The notes under the pieces were generated by a model. It was not told where the DNA came from. It saw only the letters and a list, made by a program, of their open reading frames with translations, and searched no databases. A DNA stretch of 64,000 nucleotides, taken from positions 154,337 to 218,336 of the forward strand of contig NZ_BARE01000011.1 in NCBI RefSeq assembly GCF_000367345.1. Reading direction: 5' to 3'. This document shows, in pieces, positions 37,811 to 46,685 of this stretch. How positions within the stretch are numbered: the stretch's first letter is position 1; the number at the start of each line of letters is the position of its first letter. Origin of the DNA: Sphingobium xenophagum NBRC 107872. Lineage in GTDB: Bacteria; Pseudomonadota; Alphaproteobacteria; Sphingomonadales; Sphingomonadaceae. The position numbers and the translations under genes are program-made.

Positions 37811-38304
37811 TTGTCCGCGCGGAACTGGCGATGACAGCCGGCGCAGGTACCGCCGGTCGCCTTGGCCTGCGCGCGGATCGCATCGACATTGCCGCCATTG
37901 ACGACGCCGACCAGCTTGCCCGATTCAGCAATCAGCTTCGCCATCTGCCCATCAAAGGTCGCGCGATCGGTCCAGATATTGGGCAAGGCGTCGGTGGAAA
38001 CGCCCGCCGTCGGGCCGCTGCCTGCCGGGAACAGCCGGGATTGTTCCCGCGCCGTGGCGGCGATCGTCTGGGCCGCAGCAACCATCGTGGCTTTTACCGG
38101 CACGCCGCTCTTGAGCTGATCGTTCAGCGCCTTCATCGCCGCACCCATCTTCTTGTAGCCTGCCTGGCGCGCAGCGATAGCCGCCTTGGGCGCAGGCGCT
38201 GCGGAGGGCGCGGCTGTCAGCGGTTGCGCCAGCATGGGCAGGATGATGAGCGGAAGCCCCAGCAACGCGAGCGTCGGGAGACGGAAAGACGGCGATATGG
38301 TCAT
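37807..38304 (-). CDS. Cytochrome c' / c556-type periplasmic cytochrome
   Basis: The 165-residue protein has a signal peptide (LALLGLPLIILPMLAQPLTAA) and a helical body with RQAGYKKMGAAMKALNDQLKSG. A single C-terminal haem-binding CAGCH near residue 156 is the place where cytochrome c' and c556 carry haem. It probably carries electrons in the periplasm, paired with the b561 protein whose gene overlaps it. Confidence 0.87.
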   Translation of the reverse strand: MTISPSFRLPTLALLGLPLIILPMLAQPLTAAPSAAPAPKAAIAARQAGYKKMGAAMKALNDQLKSGVPVKATMVAAAQTIAATAREQSRLFPAGSGPTAGVSTDALPNIWTDRATFDGQMAKLIAESGKLVGVVNGGNVDAIRAQAKATGGTCAGCHRQFRADN

Positions 38305-38331
38305 GCGATGTTCTACCCTGCGGTTTGGCTG

Positions 38332-39699
38332 TCAATGGTCAGGAACGGTCTGCGGCGCGGCACCCGCCATCTTCACCGACATCTTGTCAGGAAAGACCGC
38401 GCGAAAAATCTGCTTCACTTCGGTAAGGCCACCGTCTGCCATTTGCGCGGCGGTCTTGCCATATTTGCTGGGAATGTCGGTGCGTGCACCGCGAGCAGCC
38501 AGAATGTGCAGCATGGCTTCCAGCTCTGGCTGGACACCTCCGGCAACCAGCAGGTGGAGCGCGGTCATGCCATCTTTCCCCGCTATATCGACGACCGGCG
38601 CAAGAGACAGGGCATAGTCGAGCGTCGCCGCACTGCCCCCACGCGCCGCTGCCAGCACGACGTTGGTACCATCCGCCGCGACGAAGCGCGGATCGGCGCC
38701 TGCGGCCAGCAACAGCATCATGGCATCCTTGCGGCCATTGGCGGCAGCAATCAGCAACGGGGGCGTGGGTGGTACCGGCGGCGGGGGAACGCCGAAATTG
38801 GCTTCGGTCACCCAGGTGATCCGCGAGGGTCCGGTCAGGCCATTGGGATCAGCGCCCTTGGCCAGCAGCAATCGGATGAGTTCGGCATCGCCTCCCGCCG
38901 CTGCGCCATGAAGCAACTGCTCGCCGGTCCGATCCCGCTCCACTATGTCCGCGCCATGCGGCACAAGCAGGGCGGCGGCCCCGTAATTTTTCTGGTACAG
39001 CGCAAGCTGCACCGCGCTGCTAGTTTCCGGGCCGCGATGGGCGCTGTCGGCACCGGCGGCCAGCATGATCTGCGTAGCGGGGACTACGCCGCTCTTGATC
39101 GCGAAGAACAGGGGCGTGAAGCCACCCTTCGACACGCGATTGGGGTTTGCGCCAGCCTTCAGCAACAGGGCCATCGCCTCAGTCCGGCCCGCCGCGGCGG
39201 CCCACATAAGAGGCGTCTGGCCACGGCTGTCGACACTGTCCGGGGCCGCGCCCAGGGAGAGCATGCGTTCGACGGCTTCTGCGGGACCGTAGCGGGCGCA
39301 GATGGCGAGCGCGCTTGTGCCATCGGCCCGTGCGCCGCGCACATCGGCGCGCGCATCCAGCAACTGCGCCAATATGGCCGGATCGCCCAGTTCGCAGGCG
39401 AGCGCCAACGGCGTCACGCCATCCTGATCGGCGGTGTCGACGGTCGCGCCGCCAGCCAGCAGCGCGGCGACAATCGCGGGATTTTGGGTGTTGACTGCCC
39501 AGCCTAGCGGCGTCGCGCCGAAGGCCAGCTTCTGGTTCGGGTCGGCTCTGTCGGCCAGTGCAGCCTGAACGGCCGCCACGTCATTTGCCATGATCGCGCG
39601 CGCCAGCCCATCATCCCTCTGCGGCGCGCGGGCCTGCGCGATGCCGCATCCCGCCATCAGCGCCAGCAGGGCGACACCCAGGCATGCGCGATTAAGCAT
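38332..39699 (-). CDS. Ankyrin-repeat lipoprotein
   Basis: The 455-residue protein has a lipoprotein-like signal ending in LMAGC near residue 18. About ten ankyrin-type repeats follow, seen as repeated TPLxxA...LLxAGAxxN patterns such as GVTPLALACE and GQTPLMWAAAAG. A proline stretch (VPPPPVPPTPP) interrupts the array near residue 315. Ankyrin repeats bind partner proteins, so this is likely a periplasmic scaffold for the neighbouring DUF1552/DUF1592 proteins. Its start overlaps the DUF1552 stop by 8 nt. Confidence 0.87.
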   Translation of the reverse strand: MLNRACLGVALLALMAGCGIAQARAPQRDDGLARAIMANDVAAVQAALADRADPNQKLAFGATPLGWAVNTQNPAIVAALLAGGATVDTADQDGVTPLALACELGDPAILAQLLDARADVRGARADGTSALAICARYGPAEAVERMLSLGAAPDSVDSRGQTPLMWAAAAGRTEAMALLLKAGANPNRVSKGGFTPLFFAIKSGVVPATQIMLAAGADSAHRGPETSSAVQLALYQKNYGAAALLVPHGADIVERDRTGEQLLHGAAAGGDAELIRLLLAKGADPNGLTGPSRITWVTEANFGVPPPPVPPTPPLLIAAANGRKDAMMLLLAAGADPRFVAADGTNVVLAAARGGSAATLDYALSLAPVVDIAGKDGMTALHLLVAGGVQPELEAMLHILAARGARTDIPSKYGKTAAQMADGGLTEVKQIFRAVFPDKMSVKMAGAAPQTVPDH

Positions 39700-41032
39700 T
39701 GGCCAGCGCCTTGAACGGGCCGTCGCTGTCGCCAAAGCGGGTCGCGGGGACATCCAGCACATGCAACGTGCTCAACAGCAGATTGGACATGGTCGTCCCC
39801 TTTGGCGCCACAACATGCCGGTTGCCCGGCACCAGCCCGCCCGCGACAATGATGGGCAGATCCATATGGTCATGTTCATTGGGATCGCCAAAGGCCGACC
39901 CGCGCAGCACCAGCGTCCGGTCCAGCAGCGATCCTTCGCCGTCCTTCACCGCCTTCATCCGTTCCAGATAATAGGCAAAATATTCCATATGATGCCGGTT
40001 GATACGGGCCAGTTTCGCCTTTTTCTCCGGGTTATTGCCATGATGGCTGAGCATATGGTGGGAATCCGGCACGCCGATTTCCGGATAGGTGCGGTTGCTG
40101 AGTTCCCGGCCGATCATGAAACTGCCGATGCGGGTGATGTCGGCCTGCATCGCCAGCACCTGTAGGTCGATCATCAGGCGGACATGCGCATCGAAACTGT
40201 CGGGAATGCCCGCCGGTCGTTCCAGATCAGCACTCTGCGCGCCACCGCCCGACGCGATCGCGCGCTGGATGCGCCGTTCAATGTCGCGGGTCGCTTCCAG
40301 ATATTCGTCGAGCTTCCGGCGATCTTCCATCCCCAGCGTGCCGCTCAGGCGCGCACTATCGTCCATCACGAAATCCAGGATGCTCGATTGCCGCCGTAGC
40401 CGGGCCAGGCGGCTTTTGGCGTCCAGCGCGTCGCCATCGCCGAAAAGTCGCTCGAACACGTCGCGCGGATTGGCGGTGACGGGCAGCGGGACGGTGGGGT
40501 TCCGCCAACTGATGCCATTGGTATAGGCGCAGCTATAGCCGATGTCGCAGCTGCCCAGCAGACTGGCCTGATCGATACCCAGTTCGAGCGAACTCAGCTG
40601 GGTCGCGTCACCCAGATGATTGGCATAGGCCTGATCGACCGAAATGCCGCAGCGTATGTCGGTGCCTTCGGTCTGCTTCACATGGACGCCGGTGATGAAG
40701 GCGGGGCAAGAGCGGCCATGCCCCGCCGGACGATCCCCCATCGCCGCCGCGCTGGGATGGCCAAGGCCGGTGATAATGCTGATCTGCGCGCGGTGCGGCG
40801 CCAGCGGCTCCAGCGTAGGTGGCAGGATGAAGCCAGGCCCCTGCGATGATGGCATGAACTGGTCCATCATCATGCCATTGGGCGAATAGAATATCTGGAG
40901 CCTTTTGGGCCGGGCCGCGACATCGGCGGCTTTGGCAGATGGCATCATTGCTTCCAGAAATGGCAGCGCCATGGCCGTGCCAGCGCCGCGCAACAAAGTA
41001 CGGCGGTTAAGCGGTTTACGCAGGATGATCAT
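39692..41032 (-). CDS. HXXSHH (DUF1552) family protein, Tat-exported
   Basis: The 446-residue protein has a twin-arginine signal (NRRTLLRGAGTAMALPFLEAM). The family signature HMLSHH (HxxSHH) occurs in PDSHHMLSHHGNN near residue 337. Other typical parts are RLQIFYSPNGMMMDQF, TGLGHPS and HDHMDLPIIVAGG. DUF1552 proteins are abundant in Planctomycetes, nearly always next to a DUF1592-type gene, and their function is unknown. Tat export implies a folded, possibly metal-bearing periplasmic protein. It overlaps the ankyrin gene and lies 10 nt after the DUF1592 gene. Confidence 0.88.
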   Translation of the reverse strand: MIILRKPLNRRTLLRGAGTAMALPFLEAMMPSAKAADVAARPKRLQIFYSPNGMMMDQFMPSSQGPGFILPPTLEPLAPHRAQISIITGLGHPSAAAMGDRPAGHGRSCPAFITGVHVKQTEGTDIRCGISVDQAYANHLGDATQLSSLELGIDQASLLGSCDIGYSCAYTNGISWRNPTVPLPVTANPRDVFERLFGDGDALDAKSRLARLRRQSSILDFVMDDSARLSGTLGMEDRRKLDEYLEATRDIERRIQRAIASGGGAQSADLERPAGIPDSFDAHVRLMIDLQVLAMQADITRIGSFMIGRELSNRTYPEIGVPDSHHMLSHHGNNPEKKAKLARINRHHMEYFAYYLERMKAVKDGEGSLLDRTLVLRGSAFGDPNEHDHMDLPIIVAGGLVPGNRHVVAPKGTTMSNLLLSTLHVLDVPATRFGDSDGPFKALANA

Positions 41033-41042
41033 CGCGTTGCCC

Positions 41043-43475
41043 TCATTGACCAGTTGTTCGCCGCAGGGTGAAGGGCGCGCTGTGTACGATCCCCTTGATG
41101 ACGGTCTGGATGCGATAGCCATCTGCGGCGGCGCTGCGGGTGATGGTGCGGATGGCCGGCATGTCGCGCGCATCCACCCCGCGGGCCAGCGCATAGGTCA
41201 GCAGCCTTTCGGTAAAGGCGCTGGCGAATTCGTCCTTTTGGCTGAGCAGGATGCGCTTTAACCCCGACAGGCCGGCAAATTGGGTGCCGTCGGGCATCCG
41301 CGCCGATACGTCGATGGGCTGGCCCGCATCTTTCTGGCGAAAGGCACCGATCGCATCGAAATTTTCAAGACTGAAGCCCAGCGGGTCCATCTTCACATGG
41401 CAGGCGGCGCAGGCCGGGCTTTTGCGATGCAGTTCCAACTGCTCGCGCGCGGTCAGCAGGCGACCGTCATGCTTTTCCTGCAATGCGGGCACGTCGGGCG
41501 GCGGGGGCGGCGGCGAGGCGGCAAGTAGATTGTCGAGAATCCATTTGCCCCGCTTCACCACCGATGTGTGATTGCCATAGGAAGTGACGGTCAAGATGCT
41601 CGCCTGTCCCAGCAATCCGCCACGATTGGAGGCCGGGTCCAGAGTGACGCGCCGCATGGCGGTGCCGGTGATCCCGCCAATGCCATAATGGTCGGCCAGC
41701 CGCTGGTTGAGGAAGGTATAGTCCGCAGCGATGAAATCCAGCAGGCTGCGATTGGTGCGCAACACATAGGTGAAGAACATTTCCGTTTCCTGCGCCATGG
41801 CACGGCGCAGGCGCGTATCGAATTTGGGGAATATGGTGATATCGGGCCGTTGTTGGTCCAGGTTACGCAAATAGAGCCACTGGCCTGCGAAATTGGTCGT
41901 CAACGCCTGGGCGCGCGGATCGGCGAGCATCCGGGTGATCTGCGCATCCATGACGCCGGGCTTCTGCAACTGGCCCGTTTCGGCCAGCGACAGCAGCGTA
42001 TCGTCGGGAATGCTGCTCCAAAGGAAGAAGGACAGGCGGGACGCGAGTTCCAGATCAGTGAGGGGCCGGACGCCGCCCGGCTTGCTGCCTGCCGGATCCT
42101 GCTCGACCAGGAACAGGAAATGGGGTGAGACCAGTATCGCTTCGACGGCTGCCTCGATCCCGTGTTCGAAATCGGACTGGGCGCGCTCGGTCGCATAGAC
42201 CCGCATCAGCGGCGTCAGGTCATTGTCGTTCACCGGACGACGATAGGCACGGCGGGCCAGCGCCCCGACGATCTGCCGCGCGCAGGCGGCTTCAGCGCTG
42301 GCCCGCCGGGGCTTGCAGATGAAGATGCGATCGCGACTGGGGGTCCGGCCGACACCCTTTGGCGAAAATGGCCCGGCCACGTCGATCTGGAGGACGTCGC
42401 GCGGGAAATTCTGCTGCGAATAGCGCGGTGACATGCGATAGGACGGCACATCAACGGTTTTGACCCGAACGCCATCAACCGCGACATCCATTGGCAGCAT
42501 GACCGGCGCGGCGGTCGGCACCGGCACCTTGTCGAGATCATTGCGTAGCGTCTGGACGCTCTCGTCGGGCGCCAGTTGGCGACGGAAGGACAGGCCGATG
42601 ACATGCGCCCCGGATTTCAGCGGCACACGGACGCTGACCTTATCCTCTGGCTGGCGGTCGGTTTCATTGTTGGTATTGGCGTTCAGCCAGCCGCTAATCT
42701 CGTAGGTGGCATCATAGCGGGCGTAATAGGTAAACGCCCCGCCACCGCGCGAACCGAGCGGCAGATCGTCGCTGGCGCGCTCATTATAGGCAGGGCGGCC
42801 CCCATTCATGACCGAACCATCCTTGGGTACTTCATAGGATGTGACGAATTCCCGCCGGGACGTCAGGCCCGTCGCCAGGCGGCCAACTTTGCCAGCGACG
42901 GCGATATAGCGGTCCATCAACGTCGGTGAGATGCTCAGCACATCAGCGATATTGTCAAAGCCATAGCCCGAATTGTCCTGCGGCAGTTCCCGGCTGACAT
43001 CGACGTCGAGTGCCAGAAGGTCGCGCACCGCATTGGCATATTCGACCCGGTTGAGGCGACGGATCGTCGCGCGGCCGGGATCGGGATGCTGTGCGGCATA
43101 GGCGTCCAGTCCGCTCTCCAGCCACTGGACGAAGGCGGCCCTGGCGGCAGCTGTTGGCTGCGGCTTGTTGAGCGGCGGCATTTCGCCCTGGCGGGTGCGA
43201 CGCAGCACCTTTTCCCAGATTTCCATATTCCTGCCATGGAAAAGATCGCCATTGCGCACATCATCGAGCGACAGGTTGGCGACCTTGTCATTGTCATTAT
43301 GGCAGCGCGAACAATAGTCGCCCAAAATGGCCAGGGTCGCGTCGGGCGCTGCGAATGCATCTTCGACAGGCGGCAGCTCTGCTTCGTCCGGCCGCGCCAG
43401 AACCGACGCCGTGGCGACCAGCGCGCTGAGCGCCAGAATGCAACTGGGCAAGGTCGGATGCCAGTTCAGGCCCAT
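41043..43475 (-). CDS. DUF1592/DUF1588-type multidomain protein with cytochrome c motif
   Basis: The 810-residue exported protein has an N-terminal haem-type CSRCH in GDYCSRCHNDND (about residue 55). The Planctomycete-type domain series follows: DUF1587 (RLNRVEYANAVRDLLAL), a carbohydrate-binding-like middle, DUF1592/DUF1588 (LASRLSFFLWSSIPDD, NRGGLLGQASILTVTSYGNHTS) and a C-terminal DUF1585 with a second haem-like CAACH (SPACAACHVKMDPLGFSLENFD). Function is unknown; the haem motifs imply electron transfer. ATG 43475 gives a normal signal peptide; ATG 43490 is an alternative. It heads the redox operon. Confidence 0.88.
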   Translation of the reverse strand: MGLNWHPTLPSCILALSALVATASVLARPDEAELPPVEDAFAAPDATLAILGDYCSRCHNDNDKVANLSLDDVRNGDLFHGRNMEIWEKVLRRTRQGEMPPLNKPQPTAAARAAFVQWLESGLDAYAAQHPDPGRATIRRLNRVEYANAVRDLLALDVDVSRELPQDNSGYGFDNIADVLSISPTLMDRYIAVAGKVGRLATGLTSRREFVTSYEVPKDGSVMNGGRPAYNERASDDLPLGSRGGGAFTYYARYDATYEISGWLNANTNNETDRQPEDKVSVRVPLKSGAHVIGLSFRRQLAPDESVQTLRNDLDKVPVPTAAPVMLPMDVAVDGVRVKTVDVPSYRMSPRYSQQNFPRDVLQIDVAGPFSPKGVGRTPSRDRIFICKPRRASAEAACARQIVGALARRAYRRPVNDNDLTPLMRVYATERAQSDFEHGIEAAVEAILVSPHFLFLVEQDPAGSKPGGVRPLTDLELASRLSFFLWSSIPDDTLLSLAETGQLQKPGVMDAQITRMLADPRAQALTTNFAGQWLYLRNLDQQRPDITIFPKFDTRLRRAMAQETEMFFTYVLRTNRSLLDFIAADYTFLNQRLADHYGIGGITGTAMRRVTLDPASNRGGLLGQASILTVTSYGNHTSVVKRGKWILDNLLAASPPPPPPDVPALQEKHDGRLLTAREQLELHRKSPACAACHVKMDPLGFSLENFDAIGAFRQKDAGQPIDVSARMPDGTQFAGLSGLKRILLSQKDEFASAFTERLLTYALARGVDARDMPAIRTITRSAAADGYRIQTVIKGIVHSAPFTLRRTTGQ

Positions 43476-43783
43476 CACATATGATCCCATGTCCCGCAGG
43501 CGGCCATGCGCCGTCCCCTTTCCCCTTGACATGACGATCGGCGGCCCATCGTCCGCCGTTTGCATGCAAATCGGGTGTGAGCGCGGGCCTATTGCGGATT
43601 CCGCGTTGCGTCCATTGCCGTTAACGGGACGGATGAATCGCAAAATTAGGCCACCCCGCGAGATGGCCCCGCCATGCTGCCCGCTCCGCCCGCCGCTCTG
43701 ATTTTGGCAACGCGATGTCCGCAATATCGTCATTGAACATCCTGGGCCTCGTCGCCAGAAGGGCCGCGAAACAGGGGATTGTT
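43476..43783. promoter_or_regulatory. Divergent region between redox operon and purine region
   Basis: This 308-nt non-coding stretch holds two perfect palindromes, TTTGCATGCAAA (43559-43570) and CCGTTAACGG (43618-43627). Both could be operators for divergent promoters. A TTGACA-like box (TTGACATG, 43526-43533) precedes the first. I see no reading frame with coding character. Confidence 0.4.
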
Positions 43784-45298
43784 ATGACGCGGGTGGCTGC
43801 ATTGTTGATGGCGCTGATGGTTGGCGCCGGGCCGGTCGTGGCGCGAACCCCGGCCACCGCCTTGTCCAACGAGGCGCGCACGGCAGCCTATCTGGATCGG
43901 ATCGTGGACAGCAGTCCGCGCCTGCGCATCTTCCTTCAGGCCATGCCCAAGGGCGGCGACCTGCACAACCATGCGGGCGGCGCCAATTTCGCGGAAGATT
44001 ATCTACGCTGGGCAGCCGCGGACGGCCTGTGTGTCTCGACCGTCACGTATCATATCGTCGAACCGCCCTGCACGCCGCCGGAACATATCCCGGCCGCCGG
44101 GCTGGAGCGCACCTATCCCCATTATTCGCGCGCGATCGACGCCTTTTCCACCCGCGGTTTCGAGGCGGGCGTGGGCGACCCGGAAGTGTCGGGCTATGAC
44201 CGCTTCTTCGCGACCTTTGATGCGTTTGGCCCGGCCTATAGTCGCCATGTCGGCGAAGCGATGGCGCTGACCCGCAGGCAGGCGGCTGCGGATCATGTCT
44301 CCTATGTTGAACTCGGCAGCGGCGCGCGCGCAGGCTGGTTGCTGGGCATGAAGATGGCCGATGCCGACGCCAGCGATCTTGCCGCGCTCTACGACAGGAT
44401 CGCGCCGCTCCTACCGGATGCGGTTGCCAGCGCGAGGGCCGATTATGACGGCTATGATGCGCAGGGTGCGACGTTCAACGGATGCGGAACGGCCGATCGC
44501 GAAGCTGCCTGCGACGTGGCGATGCGCTATCTCTACACGGCGATCCGCACCAATCCACCGGCGCAAGTGTTCGCGCAACTCGCCTTCGGCTTTGCCCTGG
44601 CCGATGCCGATCCGCGTTTTGTCGGCGTCAATATCGCCGCGCCGGAGCATGATCCGGTCGCGGTGCGCGACTATGCGCTGCATATGCAGATGATCGCGTT
44701 CCTCAAAGCGCGCCATCCCAAGGTGCAATTGTCGCTCCATGCGGGCGAACTGACACTGGGGCTGGTTCCTTCGCGCGATCTAAGCTTCCACATTCGCGAT
44801 GCAGTGCAAATCGCAGGTGCCAGGCGGATCGGCCATGGCATCGACATCGCTTATGAGACTGACGCGCCCGCACTGCTGGCGCAGATGGCGCGCGATCAGG
44901 TAGCGGTGGAGATCAACCTGACCAGCAACGCGGTCATCCTGGGCGTGAAGGGCAGCGATCATCCGCTGTCGCTATACCGGGAAGCGGGCGTGCCGGTGGT
45001 ACTGTCGACCGACGATGAAGGCGTGTCGCGCAGTGACATGACCAATGAATATCTGCGCGCCGTCACCGAACAGGGGCTACGCTACGCGGATTTAAAGCAG
45101 ATCGTGCGTAACGGGTTGCATTACAGTTTCCTGCCGGGCGACAGCCTGTGGCAGGACAGGCCGGGCGGTACGCGGGCTGCGGCGTGCGTGGCAATGGATG
45201 CGCCAGGATGCGCCGCATGGCTCGCAAAAAATGTGAAAGCGGCGGCGCAAGCCCGACTGGAGCGCGATCTCCAGGCCTTTGAAGCTATGCCGCGCTAA
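43784..45298 (+). CDS. Exported adenosine deaminase-like protein (ADGF-like)
   Basis: The 504-residue protein has a signal peptide (RVAALLMALMVGAGPVVA) followed by adenosine deaminase motifs: MPKGGDLHNHAGG (metal His pair), LSLHAGELT (His, Glu), RRIGHGIDI and VVLSTDDEGVSRSDM (catalytic Asp pair). It has the long, secreted architecture of ADGF-type deaminases, not the short cytoplasmic enzyme. It would deaminate adenosine to inosine in the periplasm. AGGGGA is 5 nt before ATG 43784. It converges on the purine receptor region, consistent with nucleoside scavenging. Confidence 0.87.
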   Translation: MTRVAALLMALMVGAGPVVARTPATALSNEARTAAYLDRIVDSSPRLRIFLQAMPKGGDLHNHAGGANFAEDYLRWAAADGLCVSTVTYHIVEPPCTPPEHIPAAGLERTYPHYSRAIDAFSTRGFEAGVGDPEVSGYDRFFATFDAFGPAYSRHVGEAMALTRRQAAADHVSYVELGSGARAGWLLGMKMADADASDLAALYDRIAPLLPDAVASARADYDGYDAQGATFNGCGTADREAACDVAMRYLYTAIRTNPPAQVFAQLAFGFALADADPRFVGVNIAAPEHDPVAVRDYALHMQMIAFLKARHPKVQLSLHAGELTLGLVPSRDLSFHIRDAVQIAGARRIGHGIDIAYETDAPALLAQMARDQVAVEINLTSNAVILGVKGSDHPLSLYREAGVPVVLSTDDEGVSRSDMTNEYLRAVTEQGLRYADLKQIVRNGLHYSFLPGDSLWQDRPGGTRAAACVAMDAPGCAAWLAKNVKAAAQARLERDLQAFEAMPR

Positions 45299-45420
45299 TC
45301 CGATTGGACACGATCAGGTTCAGGGTGACCGCAACCAGCGCGGCAGCGGTCATAGGCGCGCCGATCCTTGGCGCAAAGCCGGGCAGGATCAGGAATAGCG
45401 TGCCAATGGTGACGATATGC
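45285..45420 (-). pseudogene. Possible C-terminal remnant of an NCS2 purine permease
   Basis: A short minus-strand frame ends in TIGTLFLILPGFAPRIGAPM and AAALVAVTLNLIVSN, which resembles the last helix of NCS2 xanthine/uracil permeases (their GSLTAILLNLL-type end). The preceding residues of the frame look non-conserved, and no permease body exists upstream. Purine genes on both sides fit a decayed xanthine permease. Evidence is short, so chance resemblance is possible. Confidence 0.35.
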
Positions 45421-45521
45421 CGCTCATGATGCCAGTGATGCGGCTCCGTCGACAAACTCCCAACCGGGGATCGTCCATGCAGACCAGGACATTGGCGACG
45501 CGGATAACGCAAAGCGCCATG

Positions 45522-46622
45522 CTATTGCGGGACGGTCTTTTCATAGCGATCCCAATGATCGATTAACTCGTCCACCACCTTGGACCCCACCAGATAGAGA
45601 CTTTCGAGCGCGGCGTTCATGCCGGCATAGCCTTCATTTTCGGTCAGCAGATAATGGGCGGCGCTGTCTCCGGGCGGCGGCATGGTGAAGTTGCTGCCCG
45701 CGCGCAATACCATGAATCGCTGCTTATCCACCCGTCCGATGCGGTCGAGATAGACGATCGACTGATAGGTGCCGGTTTCCTCCATGGCGGAAGTGACGAA
45801 TTCACCCTTGCCCTGCGTCCAATATTTCACCCAGTCATTGGCCCAATCGGTCATCCGCGCGCCGTGCCAGAAGGTCATGGCCGCCAGTTGATCGCCCTTC
45901 AGCACGAAGGGCGGGCGCTGCGCCATGGGATGGTCGGTGAAGCGCGCCCGTTCCTTGCGGATCGAAGGATCGTCGGGCAGCGCCAAATCCTTGGTCAGGT
46001 CATAGGCCCAGTCGCGCAGAGCCGGATTGATCTCGAATATTTCGCCCTGGCCCACGGGCGGGCTGGGATCATTAGGGCCTTTGCTGTGCAGCGGGAAATA
46101 GCCGCTTTTCCAGTCGGCAGGAATTTCCCGCGCGTCGATTTCATGGGCGAGGTCGCCATCCACCAGATAGCGCGCCCAGGCGGCCGAGCCGATGGAGGCA
46201 TTTTGCGGATCGATGTCCGCAATCCCCGCGACCAGCCAATAAGCGTGGGAGAGGTCGAACCGCTGATCGAGGCCCAGCGCCATCGTCGCAGTCGCCGACT
46301 TGATATTGCCCATGCCCGTGACCATGCCCAGTATCTGGGTATCGGGATTATAATAAAGGTCATGATGGGACTGGGGGAAAGGGATACGGGTATCGAGATG
46401 CCGCCGTTCCTTCCACAGCTGGAATTCGCCCGGCTTGTCGCCGCTATCCTCGCCGATTTCAAACAGCGACACGATAACGACCCGGACTGGCAGCGGATGG
46501 GCGCAGGCTTTGCCGGGCAGGCAGTCCTCGACGCCCGAAGGCAGCGCGGCGCTGGCCAAGACTGGCGCGGCAATGAGCAGGGTCGCACTCGCCAGTGTCG
46601 CGACATAAGACAGAAGGCGCAT
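45522..46622 (-). CDS. Purine nucleoside permease (NUP) family exported protein
   Basis: The 366-residue protein has a signal peptide ending ASA and the NUP-family pattern: VRVVIVSLFEIGEDSGDKPGE, YYNPDTQILGMVTGMGN, GIADIDPQNASIGSAAWARY, FWHGARMTDWANDWVKYWT and GEFVTSAMEETGTY. The family (PF06516) is named for a yeast purine nucleoside permease but is related to nucleoside phosphorylases, so binding or cleaving nucleosides in the periplasm is likely. It lies 63 nt downstream of a TonB receptor gene with a hairpin between. Confidence 0.88.
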   Translation of the reverse strand: MRLLSYVATLASATLLIAAPVLASAALPSGVEDCLPGKACAHPLPVRVVIVSLFEIGEDSGDKPGEFQLWKERRHLDTRIPFPQSHHDLYYNPDTQILGMVTGMGNIKSATATMALGLDQRFDLSHAYWLVAGIADIDPQNASIGSAAWARYLVDGDLAHEIDAREIPADWKSGYFPLHSKGPNDPSPPVGQGEIFEINPALRDWAYDLTKDLALPDDPSIRKERARFTDHPMAQRPPFVLKGDQLAAMTFWHGARMTDWANDWVKYWTQGKGEFVTSAMEETGTYQSIVYLDRIGRVDKQRFMVLRAGSNFTMPPPGDSAAHYLLTENEGYAGMNAALESLYLVGSKVVDELIDHWDRYEKTVPQ

Positions 46623-46648
46623 GAAACGTCCCTTATAACCAATCAGCT

Positions 46649-46680
46649 ATGGAAGGCGCCGACAGTCCGACGCCTTCCAT
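46649..46680 (-). terminator. Intercistronic hairpin between TonB receptor and NUP gene
   Basis: ATGGAAGGCG (46649-46658) pairs perfectly with CGCCTTCCAT (46671-46680), loop 12 nt. It starts 5 nt after the TonB receptor stop. With no T run it may be an attenuator or stabilising hairpin, setting the ratio of receptor to NUP protein. Confidence 0.5.
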
Positions 46681-46685
46681 GATCA

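Noticed and set aside
37777..39507. A 576-codon plus-strand frame
   Set aside because: Antisense to cytochrome c and ankyrin genes that have signal peptides and clear motifs; product is repetitive Arg-rich with no recognisable fold.
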